Shown: positions 61,045 through 64,000 of the stretch, one piece after another
Position numbering within the stretch: position 1 is the first letter of the stretch
Layout of the letters: each line of letters begins with the position of its first letter
NCBI GenBank assembly: GCA_017397925.1
Contig: JAFQHO010000003.1
Span: forward strand, 1 to 64,000
Direction: 5' to 3'
DNA from: Ruminococcus sp.
Lineage (GTDB): Bacteria; Bacillota; Clostridia; Oscillospirales; Ruminococcaceae
Length of the DNA: 64,000 nucleotides
The notes under the pieces: model-generated
What the model was told of the DNA's origin: nothing
Seen by the model: only the letters and a program-made list of their open reading frames with translations
Database searches by the model: none
Translations under genes and position numbers: made by a program

Positions 61045-62490
61045 ATGAAGATGAAGAAATTCGCATCGGTTCTGCTTTCAGGATTAATGGCAGCTTCCGC
61101 TGTTCCATTCAACGCAGCCACCTTACCATACAGCAGCTTTATTGCTTCCGCAGCAGAAAATTCCGCCGCAGCAGAAATAGCAAGCGGCAAATGCGGCGAA
61201 AATGCCAGCTTTTTCCTTGACAGCGAGGGTACTCTCACTATAAGCGGTACAGGATATATGAAACAACCAAAAGAATTATACATGCCCGAAGAAGAAAATT
61301 TATTTCTGCAAACTCCCAAATATTCAGTTAAGAAAATTGTAATAGAAGAAGGAATTACAGAAATAGGAATGCAGGCTTTTAATAAATTATCAGAAGTCAC
61401 TTCTCTGACTTTGCCAGAAAGCCTTGAAGCTATAAACTTAAATGCTTTTGAGGGGTGCGCAAGTCTTAAATCAGTAAAAATACCTGATTCTGTTACTTCA
61501 TTAGGATGGTGTTCTTTCGCAAATTGTACTTCACTTGAAGAAGTCATCCTGCCTAATAATGACGAATATACTTGTATTTCTGTCTTTGCAAATTGCGATA
61601 ATCTGAATAGTATATCTTTAGGAGATAAAACAACGCATATCCCTGAATATCTTTTTGCACAATGCAGCGGATTGAAAGAAATTACAATACCTGACGGCAT
61701 AAAAGATATCGGAATAGCGGCATTTAGCGAATGTATCAATTTAGAGAATGTAATAATTCCTGACAGCGTTAAAATTATAGCGCCGGTTGCATTCTCCGAC
61801 TGTACTTCCTTAAAGACCATAACAATCCCTGAGAATGTTTCGACAATAGGTAAAGGTGCATTTCTTGATTGTCCTGCGCTGACAGAAATTAATGTTGATT
61901 CCGAAAACAGCTATTTCACAAGTGCAGACGGTGTTTTATTCAACAAGGATAAAACGGCTTTGGTGCAATACCCTGAGGGAAAAGGCAATGGATATATTAT
62001 CCCTGAAAGCGTTACAGAAATAAATGAAATGGCATTTTCAGACTGTGATGATTTATCCTCAATAACACTTCATAAAAATATAAATAAAATAGGCAGTTCT
62101 GCTTTTGAGGAATGTAATAATCTTACTTCAATCATTTTTTGTAATCCTGAGTGCAAAATATTCGATGACGCGTATACAATCCCCGAAAACACCATAATTT
62201 ACGGCTATGCAGGCTCAACGGCACAGGAATATGCTGAAAAATATGAAAGAGAATTTGTTGTACTTGATGAAAAAGCTCCCGAATTAAAACCTACCCTCCT
62301 CGGCGATGCTAACTGCGATGAAATAGTATCACTTGCAGATGCTGCGGCTATATTCCAGAGTATCGGAAATTATGATAAATACGCTCTTTCGGAACAGGGC
62401 GCTGTAAATGCTGATATATACGAACCAGGCAGCGGTATTACTCCTCTTGATGCTATTACTATTATGCAAATTGAAGCAGGAATTTTATAA
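61045..62490 (+). CDS. Secreted leucine-rich-repeat (BspA-like) protein with C-terminal dockerin
   Basis: A 481-residue secreted protein. Signal peptide (1-38, to IASAAEN). Residues about 85-390 hold some eleven LRR_5 units of about 23 residues (for example IPDSVTSLGWCSFANCTSLEEV, shortened here as IPDSVTSLGWCSFANC). The C-terminal 65 residues form a dockerin: LGDANCDEIVSLADAAAI and a second half ADIYEPGSGITPLDAITI, both with calcium-loop Asp/Asn patterns. Dockerins bind cohesins, so it is probably displayed on a cellulosome. LRR_5 proteins bind ligands or surfaces. GGGGGAAA upstream of ATG. Confidence 0.9.
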   Translation: MKMKKFASVLLSGLMAASAVPFNAATLPYSSFIASAAENSAAAEIASGKCGENASFFLDSEGTLTISGTGYMKQPKELYMPEEENLFLQTPKYSVKKIVIEEGITEIGMQAFNKLSEVTSLTLPESLEAINLNAFEGCASLKSVKIPDSVTSLGWCSFANCTSLEEVILPNNDEYTCISVFANCDNLNSISLGDKTTHIPEYLFAQCSGLKEITIPDGIKDIGIAAFSECINLENVIIPDSVKIIAPVAFSDCTSLKTITIPENVSTIGKGAFLDCPALTEINVDSENSYFTSADGVLFNKDKTALVQYPEGKGNGYIIPESVTEINEMAFSDCDDLSSITLHKNINKIGSSAFEECNNLTSIIFCNPECKIFDDAYTIPENTIIYGYAGSTAQEYAEKYEREFVVLDEKAPELKPTLLGDANCDEIVSLADAAAIFQSIGNYDKYALSEQGAVNADIYEPGSGITPLDAITIMQIEAGIL

Positions 62491-62512
62491 TTCTTTCTCA
62501 TATCAAATAATT

Positions 62513-62545
62513 CCGCACAGATTTTTTGAGTCTGTGCGGTTTTTG
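62513..62545 (+). terminator. Terminator of the dockerin protein gene
   Basis: CCGCACAGA (62513-62521) pairs with TCTGTGCGG (62531-62539), followed by TTTTTG. It has the same stem and loop as the aspartokinase terminator. Confidence 0.9.
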
Positions 62546-62695
62546 TTTATTGTGCACTGTTTTAGTATGTGCTAACTGTGCACTCCTACAAAATTGAAGA
62601 AAACTTTGTCTTTTTTGCCCTCTAAATACACTTGTATATAGAAAGAAGCAAATTAATGCCGATTTCCAATAAATATTTAAAATGGAGGACACTAT

Positions 62696-64000
62696 ATGAA
62701 ACGATTAATTGCATTAACAATGGCTTTAGGTATGATTTTAAGCTGTACCGCCTGTGCCGAGAAAACCACTGAAAACAGCGAAATCTCTGCTCCCCTTGCG
62801 GAAACGGAAAAACTTCTGCTCAATGCCGCAGATATTAAGCTTTCGGACAACTTCAAAAGCATACAATGCCTCTCCCGTGACCCCTTGGGCGGTAATATTC
62901 TCACTTTCGGGGAACTGAAAAACGGCGAATATGCAGGTTTCAGCAGCAAAAACGACTTCGGAGATTATACTCAGTTCAGCTTCACTCCTCAGGAGGACGA
63001 AATTATCTTCAATGCCGCAATTCTGACAGGCGGACGAAAAGCTGTGCTGACAACTCTTGACGGTGAAACAATAATATACGTTTTCGACCGTGACGGCAAT
63101 ATTCAGAAAAATCTGAACTGCGGTGAAATTCTTTCAGAAAATACATTTGCTAAAATCTATAATTGCAATGACGGATTTATTATCAACGATAATAACAACA
63201 CTCTGACAATTGTTTCTCTCGACGGCGAAATACTGGGAAATATTGACCTTACCCCTTATTTTGTTCACGGTGTATCCATTGACTCCGAGGGAATTCCCAC
63301 AGTAGTCTACACCGACGGAAAAACCACATATACTGCACAAATTGAGGCTGCGGAGCTTGTAAATAAGCAGGAATGTTCTCCCCTTACCGATACAGCCTAC
63401 ACAATGACGGCAGGCTTCGGGGAATATCGGCTTGCGGCAATGTTTAATGGTATGCTTTACGGCTTAAAGGATAACAGTTGGGTTAAGCTTTGCGATTTTA
63501 TCGACAACGATTTCAACAGCACCAGCATTTACTCCCTTACTATGACAGGGGAAAAGGAATTTGCCGTGGCTATGACTGACGCAAAGGGCAGTACAATGAA
63601 ACTGCTCACAGAAGCTGACATCTCCGTTCTTGAAAGCAAAACCGTTATTCGCGTGGCAAATCTTGTGGCAGGCGATATGACTAATTCAACTGCAAGAGCC
63701 TATAACTCGGCAAAACCTGACAGCCCATACCGTGTAGAAGTAAAAGATTATGGTAATGCATATTCTCTTTACGATGACAGAATTACAAATCTTCATCAGG
63801 ATATTTTAAGCGGAAATGCCCCCGATGTTATCACGTTTAACAGCGAAATAACTCCCGGCTCATTTGGTGCAAGAGAGTCAATTTTCGTGGATTTGTATAC
63901 GCTCCTTGACAATGACACAAAGCTTAATCGTGAGGATTTTCTTGACGGCTATCTGGAGGGACTGGATTTCAACGGCAAACTTTTGCAGATTTCCCCCTGT
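62696..64000 (+). CDS. Extracellular solute-binding lipoprotein (partial, runs off the edge)
   Basis: 435 codons are visible and no stop is reached. A signal peptide ends in a lipobox (SCTAC, Cys about 17 or 20). The first 290 residues are unusual for a sugar-binding protein: beta-rich repeats such as VYVFDRDGNIQKNL and LTIVSLDGEILGNI. From about 310 (VIRVANLVAGDMTNSTARAYN) to the edge the sequence looks like a family 1 solute-binding domain (LHQDILSGNAPDVITFNS). So it is an apparent fusion of a propeller-like part and a binding protein. TGGAGGAC precedes the ATG. Confidence 0.8.
   Translation, partial: MKRLIALTMALGMILSCTACAEKTTENSEISAPLAETEKLLLNAADIKLSDNFKSIQCLSRDPLGGNILTFGELKNGEYAGFSSKNDFGDYTQFSFTPQEDEIIFNAAILTGGRKAVLTTLDGETIIYVFDRDGNIQKNLNCGEILSENTFAKIYNCNDGFIINDNNNTLTIVSLDGEILGNIDLTPYFVHGVSIDSEGIPTVVYTDGKTTYTAQIEAAELVNKQECSPLTDTAYTMTAGFGEYRLAAMFNGMLYGLKDNSWVKLCDFIDNDFNSTSIYSLTMTGEKEFAVAMTDAKGSTMKLLTEADISVLESKTVIRVANLVAGDMTNSTARAYNSAKPDSPYRVEVKDYGNAYSLYDDRITNLHQDILSGNAPDVITFNSEITPGSFGARESIFVDLYTLLDNDTKLNREDFLDGYLEGLDFNGKLLQISPC

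Overview
The window looks like a chromosomal segment of a fibre-degrading Ruminococcus (Oscillospiraceae, Bacillota), close to the R. albus / R. flavefaciens / R. champanellensis group. Reasons: a GH94 cellobiose phosphorylase, a secreted two-module GH5 glucanase, a leucine-rich-repeat surface protein ending in a dockerin, Firmicutes gene orders (yqfC-yqfD, pth-mfd, rplJ-rplL with an L10 leader, polA-rimI-tsaD), AGGAGG-type ribosome sites and TTGACA/TATAAT promoters. This is inference from gene content; no 16S rRNA is present.

Positions 1-17150 are accessory DNA. The left end holds small mobile-element genes of unknown function and an IS110-family insertion sequence (transposase 873-2081, minus) with non-coding ends that could carry a bridge RNA. 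A 3'-half tRNA-Leu fragment (about 3168-3217) and an intact tRNA-Leu(UAG) at 16633-16719, both on the minus strand, bracket about 13 kb. Inside lie (i) a response regulator / ABC transporter / histidine kinase operon of the bacitracin-lantibiotic immunity type (3270-6752) preceded by a frameshifted zinc-finger gene; (ii) a mobilisation and replication block: RepA-like helicase, iteron-like repeats, MobC, a MobA-type relaxase with a second gene nested out of frame inside it (10886-11368), and a large serine recombinase split by a frameshift; (iii) a two-gene cassette of a DprA-like protein and a RecQ helicase fused to a phosphoribosyltransferase-like domain (13546-16556). Two 5'-half copies of the tRNA-Leu gene beyond the intact one flank a small zinc-ribbon gene, so the locus looks like a recurrent insertion site.

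From 17165 the window is mostly core genome: rubrerythrin, an O-antigen-ligase-like membrane protein, a tandem cluster of GNAT acetyltransferases and paired membrane proteins, a methyltransferase, pth-mfd, a lipoprotein followed by cellobiose phosphorylase, an ArsR repressor with an amidohydrolase and a beta-lactamase-fold serine hydrolase, a LytTR-DUF3021-ABC operon, an ECF S component, tadA, polA-rimI-tsaD, the rplJ-rplL operon, ylbJ, yqfC-yqfD, the GH5 enzyme, a D,D-carboxypeptidase, metG, a CPBP protease, aspartokinase, the dockerin protein and the start of a solute-binding lipoprotein that runs off the right edge.

Several short repeat families sit in the intergenic spaces: a 171-173 bp hairpin element in two copies whose inner stem shows compensatory changes (18175, 25284), a 163 bp palindromic element with a TTATG duplication in front of pth, an 80 bp pair in opposite orientation 34 kb apart (23978, 58127), and GGGCGGAT-type palindromes. 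The least explained items are the RecQ-PRTase/DprA pair, the gene nested in the relaxase, the covarying hairpin element and the tRNA-Leu fragment array.
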